A DNA stretch of 64,000 nucleotides, taken from Rhodanobacter panaciterrae. Its GTDB lineage: Bacteria; Pseudomonadota; Gammaproteobacteria; Xanthomonadales; Rhodanobacteraceae. Shown piece by piece: positions 8,168 to 19,450 of this stretch. Position 1 is the stretch's first letter. The number at the start of each line of letters is the position of its first letter. Below the pieces are notes generated by a model, which saw only the letters and a program-made list of their open reading frames with translations, did no database searches and was not told the origin of the DNA. The translations under genes were made by a program, and so were the position numbers. Where the stretch lies: the NCBI RefSeq assembly GCF_014651895.1, contig NZ_BMXT01000002.1, positions 1 to 64,000 of the forward strand, written 5' to 3'.

Positions 8168-8722
8168 ATGCATCCGGCCCGCACCCTCTTTGTTCGCAGC
8201 CTGCTCACCTGCAGCGCATTCCTGCTCGGCGCATGCGTGATGCGGGCCGATGCGACGTCTGAGCAGCCCATGCATGCGGCCAGCGTCACTCTGCAACGCA
8301 GCACCTGCCTCGGCAATTGCCCCAGCTATACGGTGACAGTTACCGCCGACGGCCAGATCAACTTCGTCGGCCACGCCCACGTGCAGGCCGGCGTCGCCAG
8401 CGGTCTCGCCACACCGGCCCAGCTGGCAAACATTTTTGCTGCCGTGAAGCAGGCCGGACTGCGTTCCATGCGCGACAGCTACGTAGGAAGCGACGACGGC
8501 TGCGAGATGGTGATGAGCGATCAACCCGGCGTGAAGATCACCGTCGTCGATGCCGTGGGCAGCAAGACGGTGGACTTCTACAACGGCTGCACCGGTGCCG
8601 TCGCCGATGCCGTTCGACCGAGGATCGAACAGCTCGCCAGGAGCATCGATCAGCAGCTGGATACCGCGAGGTGGATCGGCAAGCCGATGGCGCCGGGCAA
8701 GGTTGAGAAGGCAGATCGCTGA
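8168..8722 (+). CDS. DUF6438-type lipoprotein
   Basis: The product has 184 residues. The N-terminus is a lipoprotein signal (basic MHPAR, hydrophobic stretch, lipobox LLGAC at about residues 20-24). The mature part holds the pattern TLQRSTCLGNCPSYTVTV followed by a Gly/His segment and GSDDGCEMVM, which resembles the DUF6438 family with its CxxxCPxY motif; that assignment is from memory. Three or four conserved Cys suggest periplasmic disulfides. The ATG at 8168 is preceded by GGAGAAACCC. It lies 76 bases after the EF-G-like gene in the same direction and could share its transcript. No function is known. Confidence 0.75.
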   Translation: MHPARTLFVRSLLTCSAFLLGACVMRADATSEQPMHAASVTLQRSTCLGNCPSYTVTVTADGQINFVGHAHVQAGVASGLATPAQLANIFAAVKQAGLRSMRDSYVGSDDGCEMVMSDQPGVKITVVDAVGSKTVDFYNGCTGAVADAVRPRIEQLARSIDQQLDTARWIGKPMAPGKVEKADR

Positions 8723-8781
8723 GGCAATGCGGTTCTGACGAGAGCACTGAGAAAACCTCACAACTTGTCGACCCTTCACAT

Positions 8782-8813
8782 CTCGTCATTCCGGCCTACG
8801 CCGGAATGACGAG
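8782..8813. repeat. REP-type palindrome
   Basis: A perfect inverted repeat, CTCGTCATTCCGGC, loop CTAC, GCCGGAATGACGAG, lies between two convergent genes. Its core TCATTCC...GGAATGA recurs at 25738-25763 and twice at 42885-43014. It belongs to the REP/BIME class common in gammaproteobacteria. It could also act as a terminator stem, but no T-run follows. Confidence 0.8.
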
Positions 8814-8857
8814 TGAGGAGAGGTCGCCGCCACGTGCGGCGTACAACGAGCAGCGAG

Positions 8858-10164
8858 CTACAGCCGACTGCTCCGCTTCACACTCAGATAGCGCTCGATC
8901 AACGCACCCGACAACTCGCTGCAACTGACATCGAGCGTGTTGACGCCTTCGCGCCGCAAACCTTCATGCACGCGCTCGCGCTCGGCCAGGTAGTGCATCG
9001 CCGCTGCGCTTCGAATGCTGGTTTCCAGCTCGTCGCCCGGTTCGTTCGCGGCGCGATCCAGCGCCAGTTCGCGCAGGCTGACCAGCATCACCAGATGGCG
9101 CTTGGCCAGCATCGACACTGCCATGCGCAGCTCCGCATCGTCTTCGTCGCGCACGTTGGTGATCAGCACCACCAGCGCGCGGCGCTGCTGGTGTGCCTGC
9201 AGTGCGCTGGCGGCGGCGAGATAGTCGGTGGCCAGCGGCATCGCCTGCAGGTCGTAGCCGGCGCCAAGCAGCATGTCCATGCCGCCACTGCCCTGTTGCG
9301 GTGGCAGCCAGCGTTGCTGCTGGCCGGTGCAGGCCAGCATGCCGACCGCGTCGCCCTGGCGCAGGGCGATGCTGGCCAGCGCCAGCGACGCGTTCAGCAC
9401 GTGATCGAAATGCGCCAGCTGATCGTCCTGCGCCAGCATGCGCCGGCCGCAATCGAGCATCAGCACCACCTGCTGGTTGCGCTCGTCGCGGTACTCGCGC
9501 GAGATCAGCCGGTGGCTGCGCGCGGTGGCCTTCCAGTCGATCTTGCGCAGGCTGTCGCCCACGCGGTAATCGCGCAGCTCCTGGAATTCAGTGCCTTCGC
9601 CGCGCCGCCGCTGCAAGCGCGCACCGACACTACGCGAAGCCAGTTCCACGCTGAGTCCGGCCAGTTCGGCCAGCGACGCGAAATTCGGATACACCCGCAC
9701 CGTCGACGGAACACCGACGACACGACGCGACGTCCAGCAGTGCCACGGTGAACGCAATTGCAGATGGCAACCGTCGAAGCGGAACTGGCCGCGCGCATCC
9801 GGCGTCACTGCATAGTCGAGCAGTACGTCGCTGCCGGGCGGCAACGAAACTTTGCGTGGCATGCCGCGCACCGCCCAGCCACCCGGATGCAGGTCGTGCA
9901 GCCGCAGCTGTTGCGAACGTGGCGCGGACGCGCGCAGCCGCAGACCGACGCGCGCCTCCGGCCCCAGCGGCATCACCGGCGATACGTCGCGCTGCACGTC
10001 GGGCGAAGGTATCCGGCGCAGACGCCAGCCGTCGACCAGCGCCAGCGATGCGATCACGCCACCGCAGGCCACCCATGCCGTCAACGGCAGCCACGCCAGA
10101 CTGGCCAGCACACCGAGCACGGTCCAGCCGGACAACAACCACAACAGTGGCGGTGCGGGTCGCA

Positions 10165-10168
<4 letters not shown>
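8858..10168 (-). CDS. DUF58 domain protein (VWA-like), last gene of the MoxR operon
   Basis: The 436-residue protein has two N-terminal membrane segments within residues 5-50, an extracytoplasmic or linker beta region, and the DUF58 signature with EFQELRDYRVGD and RKIDWKATAR, followed by a von Willebrand A-like fold (VVLMLDCGRRM). DUF58 proteins are regular partners of MoxR AAA+ ATPases and are thought to act as their adaptor or substrate. The start ATG at 10168 overlaps the moxR stop (ATGA), so the two are translationally coupled. It is the most distal gene of a seven-gene operon. Confidence 0.88.
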
Positions 10169-11168
<1,000 letters not shown>

Positions 11169-11172
<4 letters not shown>

Positions 11173-12290
11173 GGGCGGCTCCTGAGTCGCGCCAGAGTGA
11201 TGATGCATGCACGAAACGCCTGCGCGTTCGCGGGTGACTGGAAGGCCTGGGCGATCTGCGCGGCATCGAGTTCGCTGCGCTCGGCCAGGCGTGTGTAGAG
11301 CGCATCGCCGTTGAGCATCGCGCAAGCGGGATCGCGCCGACGCAGGCGCACCAAGACGGTCTGACAAGCCAGGCTGTGCAGACTGCGGCCACCGTCGCGT
11401 CGATACAGAAATTCACCGGCGGCCTGCACGTGTTCGAGCAGTGCACGTCGATGCATCGCCGGCGCCGGTATCAGCGGACCCAGTCGCGCGCTGCGCATCG
11501 CCATCCAGCCAGCCAGCACGAGCGTCAGCGCCAGCAGTGCCGGCCAGCCATCGCGCAACAGCATTTTCAGGAACGAGATGCCGTCCAGCGCGTACACCAG
11601 ATAGACCTGGCCGCGGCCCATGTTGGGTGCCAGCAGACGCCAGCCGAACTGCTGCGCGGCGGTGCGCTTCAGCGCGTTGCGCGAGAGCGCATTCATGTTG
11701 ACCAGCAGGCTGACCGCGCCCTTGCCCATTCGGGTGCGGGCAAACAGATAGCCGTCCTGCGCATCGCCGATCGCCGCATCGACGGCAGCCGCTGGCACGA
11801 GGCGAAAGCGCCGACCGCACGATTCGATCTCGTTGGCATCTTTGTCCGCGGCGGTGTCCATAACGTGGATCACGCTGCAGGCATATTCCGCCGGCTTCGG
11901 ATCGAGCAATTGCAGCGCTTCGAACAACGGCGTGTGTACGGCCGTTTGCACCAACCCCGGCGACAGCAGCAGATGACCGCCGCTGTGTACCCACGTCGCG
12001 ATCCGCGTGGCGTCTTCCACATCGATTCGCGCCACATCGTCACCCAGCACCAGCGTGTCACCGGGACGCAGCGGCATCTGCTGCCGATCCAGTGTGGTCA
12101 GCGCAATCACCGGCACATCCAGGCGTTGCAGGATCAGCTCCAGCGCGAAGAAGCGGTTGTAGCGCGCCTCACCCTTGGCGGCCACCGTTTCGGTGACGTC
12201 CTTGTGTTCGAACATGGCGAAGAAGCCGCCGACCAGAAGCAGCAGCGCGCCCAGCACCAGCAGAGCCACGTAGTACGGTTTGCGGTTCAT
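11169..12290 (-). CDS. DUF4350 domain membrane protein
   Basis: The 373-residue protein has an N-terminal membrane segment (about residues 6-27), a soluble domain resembling the DUF4350 fold (GDTLVLGDDVARID then the WVHSGGHLLLSPG segment), a second membrane segment near residues 255-275 and a basic, helical C-terminal tail. DUF4350 proteins commonly sit with MoxR, DUF58 and DUF4129 genes, as here. They have no settled biochemical role. The start and stop both overlap neighbours by four bases, which implies tight coupling. The family name is assigned from memory of the motif and the context. Confidence 0.8.
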
Positions 12291-13810
12291 GCCGACGCTC
12301 CCGCTTCCACCGGCCAGCCGCTCAGCAACTGCTCGATCCCGGCGTCGTCCGGATAACGCCCCGCATAGGCGGCGAACTGCCAGGTGCGCACGATCGCGAT
12401 GACGCGCTGCGCACGCGCCGGATCGTCGATCGCGGCGGCCTGACGCAGCCAGTCCGCCTCAGTCGCATCCACCGACGGCGGCAGCTTCAGCAAGCGCGCC
12501 GTCTGTTCCACGCAGCCGCGATACAGCAGCGCCAACGCCTCGCGCTGATGCTGCGCCTGCCACAACGCGCGGGCGGCACCGGCCAGATCCGCCGGCAGCG
12601 GCGCATCCACGACGACACTTGCGCGCATGCTCTGTGACAGCGCCGACGTTGGCTCGGCTGGCATCGGCATCAGCCGTCCGCGCCAGCGCCAGGCGAAGCG
12701 CAGCAGCGCGGCGATCGCCACGATCAGCAGCAGCCACATGAGCGCCTTGAAGATGATCGCCAGCGCATTGCCGAAGGCCGGGAACGGTATCGGCTGCGCA
12801 TTCGGCGTGGGCTTCGGCGTGTACTTGAATACCCACTCGTGCGTCGTGTGCTCGCCGCCGAAGCGCGGGTCGCGGTAAGTTTCTGTCGCTGCCGTGGCAA
12901 AGCGCTGGTCGCCGCTGTCCGCCGGCTGCTGGAACACTTGCTGCAGCGATGTCGCCACGGGCTTCGGCGACGCCTGCGCCGGTGTCGCCGCATGGCTTGA
13001 TAACGGCCACACGCACGCACACACCAGCAGCACGCCAAGCACCTTGCCGAGTGCCTGCAGCCGCGTGCGCATGCGGCGGAAGGCCAGGTCGATATCCCAC
13101 GCTTCCAGCTGGGTGCGCCGGTTGAGATACAACGCGAACCCGCAGGCCACATACAGCGGCTCGATCGCGCTCATCGCCAGATACGCCACGGCCGCGGCCA
13201 GCAACATCCAGGTCGTCGAGGCATCGCGCACGTCATGGCGGAAAAAATCGCCGAACGAATCCGCGCGCCACTCGTGCGGTATCAGCATCGCGCCCAGCAG
13301 CCATGCACTGAGGAACAGCACCAGCTCGAACTGCAGGCAGCCGTAGGTCAGCAGGCTGGTGTCCGCCACGATGCGCCGACGCAGCACTTTCCAGCGCGCC
13401 GAGCGCAGCTTGCGCGGCGCGCCTTCCAGCAACTCCATCGGCAGACGCAACGCGCGATTGCTGTCGATGCGCAACCAGCTGAGTGCGGCCAGAGTGCTGC
13501 GCCAGCTCCACTGACGCTGACCGCGCAGGGTTTCGCACCAGCTCGGCGGCCGATCGAACACGGCACGCGACAGCACGTACAGCGGCAGCCGGTCGAACAG
13601 CGGCTTCAGCCACCACATCAATACCAGACCCAGCCATGGCAGGCCCAGCAGCACGCCCAGCGCATTGCACAGCACGAACACCGGCAGGGTGAACGCGAAC
13701 CATGCCGACCACACCGCCACCGCATTCGCGCGCAGCATCGCGGCGCCCAGATCCAGTGCCTCGCGTGGTGCGCGCGGTCGTAGCACCACGCTGATTCGTT
13801 CAAGCTCCAT
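12287..13810 (-). CDS. DUF4129 domain membrane protein
   Basis: The 507-residue protein starts at the ATG at 13810. It has four to six membrane segments in the first 290 residues, then a periplasmic-type stretch, one more membrane segment near 385, and a C-terminal cytoplasmic DUF4129 domain. The C-terminal segment LLYRGCVEQTARLLKLP and the TWQFAAYAGRYP motif fit that family. It lies between the SpoIIM-like and DUF4350 genes and overlaps the former by 11 bases and the latter by four. The role is unknown; by association it is a component of the MoxR-linked membrane module. A longer frame from 13873 is rejected because it lies inside the preceding gene. Confidence 0.82.
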   Translation of the reverse strand: MELERISVVLRPRAPREALDLGAAMLRANAVAVWSAWFAFTLPVFVLCNALGVLLGLPWLGLVLMWWLKPLFDRLPLYVLSRAVFDRPPSWCETLRGQRQWSWRSTLAALSWLRIDSNRALRLPMELLEGAPRKLRSARWKVLRRRIVADTSLLTYGCLQFELVLFLSAWLLGAMLIPHEWRADSFGDFFRHDVRDASTTWMLLAAAVAYLAMSAIEPLYVACGFALYLNRRTQLEAWDIDLAFRRMRTRLQALGKVLGVLLVCACVWPLSSHAATPAQASPKPVATSLQQVFQQPADSGDQRFATAATETYRDPRFGGEHTTHEWVFKYTPKPTPNAQPIPFPAFGNALAIIFKALMWLLLIVAIAALLRFAWRWRGRLMPMPAEPTSALSQSMRASVVVDAPLPADLAGAARALWQAQHQREALALLYRGCVEQTARLLKLPPSVDATEADWLRQAAAIDDPARAQRVIAIVRTWQFAAYAGRYPDDAGIEQLLSGWPVEAGASA

Positions 13811-14777
13811 GCGTGCCCGCCCTGCCGCCGCGCCACAGCCAGCCCAGCACCAGCAGCCACAGCAAGGCGCCACTGCCGAACTTCAGTACATCCGGCAACG
13901 CCGCGATCGACGACCAGTACGCCTCGACGAAGGCCGCCGCCAGCAACATCGCGAACGCACCCAGCGCGAGTTGCGCGCCGACCCAGCCGGCAGCGACCAG
14001 CGCCGGGCCACGCCGTTGCCGGCCCGGCGCCAGCAGGGTCAGGCCGAGCTGCAAACCGGCGCCGCCGGCGATCACCAGTGCGCTCAATTCGAACGCCGAA
14101 TGGGCCACCACGAAACGCCAGAATGGACCGCCATAACCGATCGCGTTGAGATGCCCGGCCACGCCACCGACCTCCACGCCGTTCGCACCCAGCACATAGA
14201 CCGCACCGACGCCGAAGAACAGGCCCGAGGCAAACGTGCGGAACGCGATGCTGACGTTGTTCATCACGTAGTAGCCGAACATCTGCATGTCGGTGCCGCT
14301 GTTGCGGCCGATGTGCTTGTTCGCCGGGTCGTACATCTTCTCGAAATCGGCCAGCTGGGCGCTGCTGAACACGGTATGCGCCAGCTCGGGCCGCAGCTGC
14401 ATCAGCACCAGGGTGATCAGCGCCGGCACGTAGAACAGCACCGCCGCCGCGAGCATGCAGCGCCACTGCGCGCGCACCAGACGCGGAAATCCGGCGATCA
14501 GGAAACTCGCCACCCGATGCCAGCGTGGCGCTGGCGGCCGATACAGCACGCGATGGCCTTGCTGCACGATGCGCTGCAGCCGATCGGTCACTTCATGGCT
14601 GTAACCGCGCCCGCGCGCCAGCGCCAGGTGGTGGCAGAGACGCCGGTACGACAGCGGAAAATCCAGCGCCTGTTCCTGCCGCATGGTCCGCTTCGGCTGC
14701 CGTTCGAGCGCGCTCAGCCACGACTGCAGGATGTCCCACTCGCGACTGTGCAACGCCACGAAACGTTCCTGCTTCAT
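13800..14777 (-). CDS. SpoIIM-like (stage II sporulation protein M family) membrane protein
   Basis: The 325-residue protein has a soluble N-terminal helical part (about residues 1-95), then five or six membrane segments. The stretch between the second and third membrane segments with the NNVSIAFRTFASGLFFG motif is typical of the SpoIIM/YpjB family. In non-sporulating bacteria the family is paired with RDD and MoxR genes, as here. The organism is not expected to sporulate, so the name indicates only homology. Its ATG overlaps the upstream RDD stop by four bases. Confidence 0.88.
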   Translation of the reverse strand: MKQERFVALHSREWDILQSWLSALERQPKRTMRQEQALDFPLSYRRLCHHLALARGRGYSHEVTDRLQRIVQQGHRVLYRPPAPRWHRVASFLIAGFPRLVRAQWRCMLAAAVLFYVPALITLVLMQLRPELAHTVFSSAQLADFEKMYDPANKHIGRNSGTDMQMFGYYVMNNVSIAFRTFASGLFFGVGAVYVLGANGVEVGGVAGHLNAIGYGGPFWRFVVAHSAFELSALVIAGGAGLQLGLTLLAPGRQRRGPALVAAGWVGAQLALGAFAMLLAAAFVEAYWSSIAALPDVLKFGSGALLWLLVLGWLWRGGRAGTHGA

Positions 14778-15454
14778 GGTCGCCCCAACAGCCAGTTGGC
14801 GTGTCCGATCAGCTGCCGCACTGCCGCGGTATCGTTGCGCCCGGTGAGCGGCGTGAGCAGGTTGGCCAGCTCTTCCTGTCGCTGCGGGGTGAGCTGGGCC
14901 GAACGTTCGGCGAACTCCACCAGCGCGGCCTGCTCATCGGCCGCCAGCACCACCGGCAGCGGCACCGCCGCAAACGTCGGTACCTGCTGGCCCGCCGGCA
15001 ACTCGACGGCGTGGATCACCATGGTGCCGGCGACGATGTCGCCGAGCCGGCGCGCATAGGGATCGATCAGCGTGCTGACCAGACCCACGCCATACACGCC
15101 CGGCAACACGTCCACCGCGCGCAGCAGATTGCGCACCACGGACGGCAGCCAGGTCACCGGCGTGCCGTCCGCGTTGACCACACGCAAACCCAGCGCGCGC
15201 TTGCCTAGCGTCTGCCCGCCCAGCCAGACCTCGCACACCACCGAGTACACCCACGTCAGTGCGAACAGCAGCAACATGGCCAGTCCGTTGCCGCCCATGC
15301 CGAACAACGACAGCGGAATCATCGCCATGATGAACACGCCCATGCGCAGCAGCATGTCGACCATCCACGCCTGCGCACGCGGCAACGCCCCCGCCGCACG
15401 CAGGCGCAGGGCGATGCCTTCGGGCGTCTCGATCTCGCGAACGGTGTCGAGCAT
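14774..15454 (-). CDS. RDD family membrane protein (first copy downstream)
   Basis: The 226-residue protein has the RDD pattern: RAQAWMVDMLLR at the first membrane segment (Arg and Asp conserved), GQTLGKRALGLRVV after the second, and a terminal Asp-containing third segment (RRLGDIVAGTMV). A charged C-terminal cytoplasmic tail of about 80 residues follows. The start ATG at 15454 shares one base with the stop of the preceding RDD gene (TGATG). Some RDD proteins act as ion transporters; no evidence here favours a particular substrate. It likely anchors the MoxR module in the inner membrane. Confidence 0.88.
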   Translation of the reverse strand: MLDTVREIETPEGIALRLRAAGALPRAQAWMVDMLLRMGVFIMAMIPLSLFGMGGNGLAMLLLFALTWVYSVVCEVWLGGQTLGKRALGLRVVNADGTPVTWLPSVVRNLLRAVDVLPGVYGVGLVSTLIDPYARRLGDIVAGTMVIHAVELPAGQQVPTFAAVPLPVVLAADEQAALVEFAERSAQLTPQRQEELANLLTPLTGRNDTAAVRQLIGHANWLLGRP

Positions 15455-15972
15455 CAAACGTCGACGACGATCGTGTCGGCGAGCAGGTCGTGCACGCAGC
15501 GGCGCTCCTTGCCGAAGATCAGCAGCACATCAGCCAGAGTGCATAGTTTGCCCACGACCGGAATCATGCCGATCAGAGTGATCGGCACCACTCGCAGGAA
15601 GATGTAGCGGCCCAACCCGACGCGGTTGCCGTCGGTGCGCACGATCGCGATGTCCAGCGCACGCTTGCCGATGGTCTGGCCGCTGCGATGAATCATGATG
15701 CAGTTGACGACGAAGATGCCGATCAACAGGATCAGACCCAGCAGCACCACGCCCACCATCGGCGCGGCGGGCTTCAGTCCCCGCCTGACATCAAGCGCCA
15801 TGGTGACGCCCCAGATGATCGGGAGTAGCCAGATCAGGTTGACCAGGCCATCCAGCAGCGCCGCGCCAAGGCGTTTGCCACGCCCGGCCTTGCGGTTTTC
15901 CAGGTCATACGCATCCCACGCGGCCACATCATCGACCACCGCCGCTGGTGCGGCATACGGATTCGATTCCAT
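15454..15972 (-). CDS. RDD family membrane protein (operon-leading copy)
   Basis: The 172-residue protein starts at the ATG at 15972, preceded by AAGGAAG. It carries a short Ser/Asn/Pro N-terminal segment, then three or four membrane segments with the RDD signatures KRLGAALLDGLV (Arg, Asp) and GQTIGKRALDIAIVR. It is the first gene of the seven-gene minus-strand unit that ends at 8858. It shares the family but not close identity with the next gene, so the pair looks like an old duplication. The long frame to 16119 overlaps the SET-domain gene and is rejected. Confidence 0.87.
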   Translation of the reverse strand: MESNPYAAPAAVVDDVAAWDAYDLENRKAGRGKRLGAALLDGLVNLIWLLPIIWGVTMALDVRRGLKPAAPMVGVVLLGLILLIGIFVVNCIMIHRSGQTIGKRALDIAIVRTDGNRVGLGRYIFLRVVPITLIGMIPVVGKLCTLADVLLIFGKERRCVHDLLADTIVVDV

Positions 15973-16058
15973 CGCTTCCTTCCCCTTGTCGCTTGTCCTC
16001 GTTGCCCTCCCCCATGTCGGGCAACGTTGCGAGTATAGAAGCGAATTTTGACCGCTGA

Positions 16059-16532
16059 CTACCGCTTGGGCTTGAGCAAGGTGCCGGTGCACTTCGGCGA
16101 ACCGCACAGGCAAACCCACAGCTTCTTCAGCCGCGCGGTATGCGGCACATCGAGCACGATACCGTAGTCGTAGGTGAGCTCCTCACCCGGCTTGATCGCG
16201 CGGATCGTCTCGATCAGCACCCTGTCCTTGCGCGGATCGCCGCTGGCGCTCTCCTCGACCACGGCACGGCAGTTCGGCGCGCAGCTGTGGTTGATCCAGC
16301 GCGCGCTGTTGCCGTGCTGGTTCGCGTCGATGATGTAGTCGTCGTTGAGCGTGAACAGGAACGTGTGACCGGTCTCGCCGCCGTCGCCATACAGCTCGTC
16401 GGCCTCGGCATGCGTCATCAGCTTGCCCTTGTACTGGATGATCTCCTCGCCTTTGGCAATGGCGCTGACGGCGAAGACTCCGTTGCCGTGGATCGGCGAA
16501 CGGCGGGCGATGATGCGACGTGCTGAGGTCAT
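16059..16532 (-). CDS. SET domain protein-lysine methyltransferase-like protein
   Basis: The 157-residue protein is almost entirely a SET domain: GNGVFA near residue 17, the catalytic NHSCAPNC segment near 86-93, the ELTYDYG segment, and a post-SET type zinc motif CLCGSPKCTG at the C-terminus. The family transfers methyl groups from S-adenosylmethionine to lysine side chains; in bacteria the targets are mostly unknown. Core SAM-binding and catalytic motifs all look intact. ATG at 16532 is chosen, giving a compact domain; longer frames have no support. It is transcribed away from the lipoprotein gene at 16644 and toward the MoxR operon, from which it is separated by 86 bases. Confidence 0.9.
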   Translation of the reverse strand: MTSARRIIARRSPIHGNGVFAVSAIAKGEEIIQYKGKLMTHAEADELYGDGGETGHTFLFTLNDDYIIDANQHGNSARWINHSCAPNCRAVVEESASGDPRKDRVLIETIRAIKPGEELTYDYGIVLDVPHTARLKKLWVCLCGSPKCTGTLLKPKR

Positions 16533-16618
16533 GGGCGAATCTGCTGGCTCGGGGAAACGGAGCCGCGATGATGCCCGTTGCGGAGCGTCATGGGAATTTC
16601 CGCCAATTTTGCTAAGAT

Positions 16619-16634
16619 TCAAACAATCGTTTGA
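16619..16634. promoter_or_regulatory. PsrA/FadR-like palindromic operator
   Basis: TCAAAC-AATC-GTTTGA is a perfect palindrome with a four-base spacer. It fits the PsrA consensus as known from Pseudomonas, (G/C)AAAC-N2-4-GTTT(G/C). It lies ten bases before the lipoprotein ATG at 16644 and overlaps the region where transcription should begin; a possible -10 TAAGAT lies at 16613-16618. The next gene is an acyl-CoA dehydrogenase, which makes a fatty-acid-responsive repressor plausible. No psrA gene is in the window. Confidence 0.6.
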
Positions 16635-16643
16635 GGTGAAGTC

Positions 16644-17126
16644 ATGAAACGACTGCTGCAAGGATTTCTGCTTGCCCTGTTGACCGCCGGATTGATCGCC
16701 TGCGGCCCGGCAAAGAAGAGCGTCTACCCGCCCACCGTGAGTATCCAGCAATTGTCGGTGTTGCCCGGCGGCCAGTGGCAGCTGACCGTGCGCATCCAGA
16801 ACAACAGTTACGCCGAGATGGACTTCAAGTCGCTGGACGGCCAGTTGCAGGTCGCCGACTCGGTGCCGATCCGGCTGCACGCCGTGTTCAAGCTGGACAT
16901 CCCGGCGCTCACCGGTGACGTGGCCCAGGTCGACGTGCTGCCCACCGCGGCGATGGCGCAGGCACTACAGGGCATCGCCGGCCAGGGCAGCAGCGGTAGG
17001 CTGGCTTACCGCGTCAGCGGCAGCGCCAGTGCCAAGCCCGAGCAGGAAGACAAGCCGCGCGACTTCGACTTCAACGGCAACGACTGGCTCTCGCCGGTGC
17101 CGGGCATTGCCAACACGTATCGCTGA
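16644..17126 (+). CDS. Lipoprotein, LEA14-like
   Basis: The product has 160 residues with a lipoprotein signal: MKRLLQGFLLALLTAGLIAC, Cys at residue 20. The mature part is a single beta-type domain with patterns such as NNSYAEMDFKSLDGQLQV, reminiscent of late-embryogenesis-abundant type 2 (LEA14/WHy) lipoproteins found in Xanthomonads; this match is tentative. GAGGTGAAGTC precedes the ATG. It lies 38 bases upstream of an acyl-CoA dehydrogenase gene in the same direction, so both are probably transcribed together under the palindrome at 16619-16634. The link between the two functions is unknown. Confidence 0.75.
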   Translation: MKRLLQGFLLALLTAGLIACGPAKKSVYPPTVSIQQLSVLPGGQWQLTVRIQNNSYAEMDFKSLDGQLQVADSVPIRLHAVFKLDIPALTGDVAQVDVLPTAAMAQALQGIAGQGSSGRLAYRVSGSASAKPEQEDKPRDFDFNGNDWLSPVPGIANTYR

Positions 17127-17164
17127 TCTCTTTCCACGAATCACCTTTCATCCCAGGAATCACC

Positions 17165-18940
<1,776 letters not shown>

Positions 18941-18966
18941 GCCGTCTTCGCGTCACCACGATAAAC

Positions 18967-18993
18967 AAAAGGCCCGGCATGTCCGGGCCTTTT
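18967..18993 (+). terminator. Rho-independent terminator of the acyl-CoA dehydrogenase unit
   Basis: AAAAGGCCCGG, loop CATGT, CCGGGCCTTTT forms an 11-bp stem that ends in T residues, 27 bases after the stop codon at 18940. Confidence 0.9.
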
Positions 18994-19129
18994 GCTTCGC
19001 CACACTGGCCGGTTCTAGGCAACCAGCATGGAAAACCGAATTCCCCACCGTCCATTGAGGTCACGGTGAGGTGTCGAACTTGGTCACCTATGGCTCAGCC
19101 GTGACACCATCCCGACTGTAAGCGGCGTG

Positions 19130-19354
19130 TCACAGGGTGTAACTGTCCTGATACGCAGCGTCGGTCATCCGCAGATACTGCTGGATCAGTGCCTCATGCG
19201 CGTCCGCGGCCTGCAGCAGGTCCCGCGCCAGCATCTCTTGCGCGGCAGCGACACTCAACGGAGGCGGCGCCTTGGCTATCCGCAAATCCGGTGCAGCAAC
19301 CCTGACCGGTTCGGACTCAAGCAGATGGGAGATGTCGTAGGCTTGTTCGCTCAT
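19130..19354 (-). CDS. Small hypothetical protein
   Basis: The frame gives 74 residues, acidic and mostly helical in appearance (long Ala/Leu/Gln-rich stretch MLARDLLQAADAHEALIQQ), without a signal or membrane segment. It does not match a family I know. It is isolated, between a terminator on its left and the divergent ester hydrolase gene at 19451 on its right. There is no strong Shine-Dalgarno upstream of the ATG at 19354. Codon usage is compatible with a chromosomal gene. It might be real or chance; the sequence alone does not decide. Confidence 0.45.
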   Translation of the reverse strand: MSEQAYDISHLLESEPVRVAAPDLRIAKAPPPLSVAAAQEMLARDLLQAADAHEALIQQYLRMTDAAYQDSYTL

Positions 19355-19450
19355 GCCTGCGTCAATGCAACAGGCTTGCCAACTTTGATCGATGGCTCAT
19401 CGGAATCGACATTGGGGGTACGCTAGGCCGTCTTGTCCGTCCGGGGAATC

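Noticed and set aside
6010..8316. A 768-codon open frame antisense to the EF-G-like gene
   Set aside because: It mirrors the codon structure of the real gene, has no ribosome site and no family resemblance. The plus-strand gene has all EF-G motifs.
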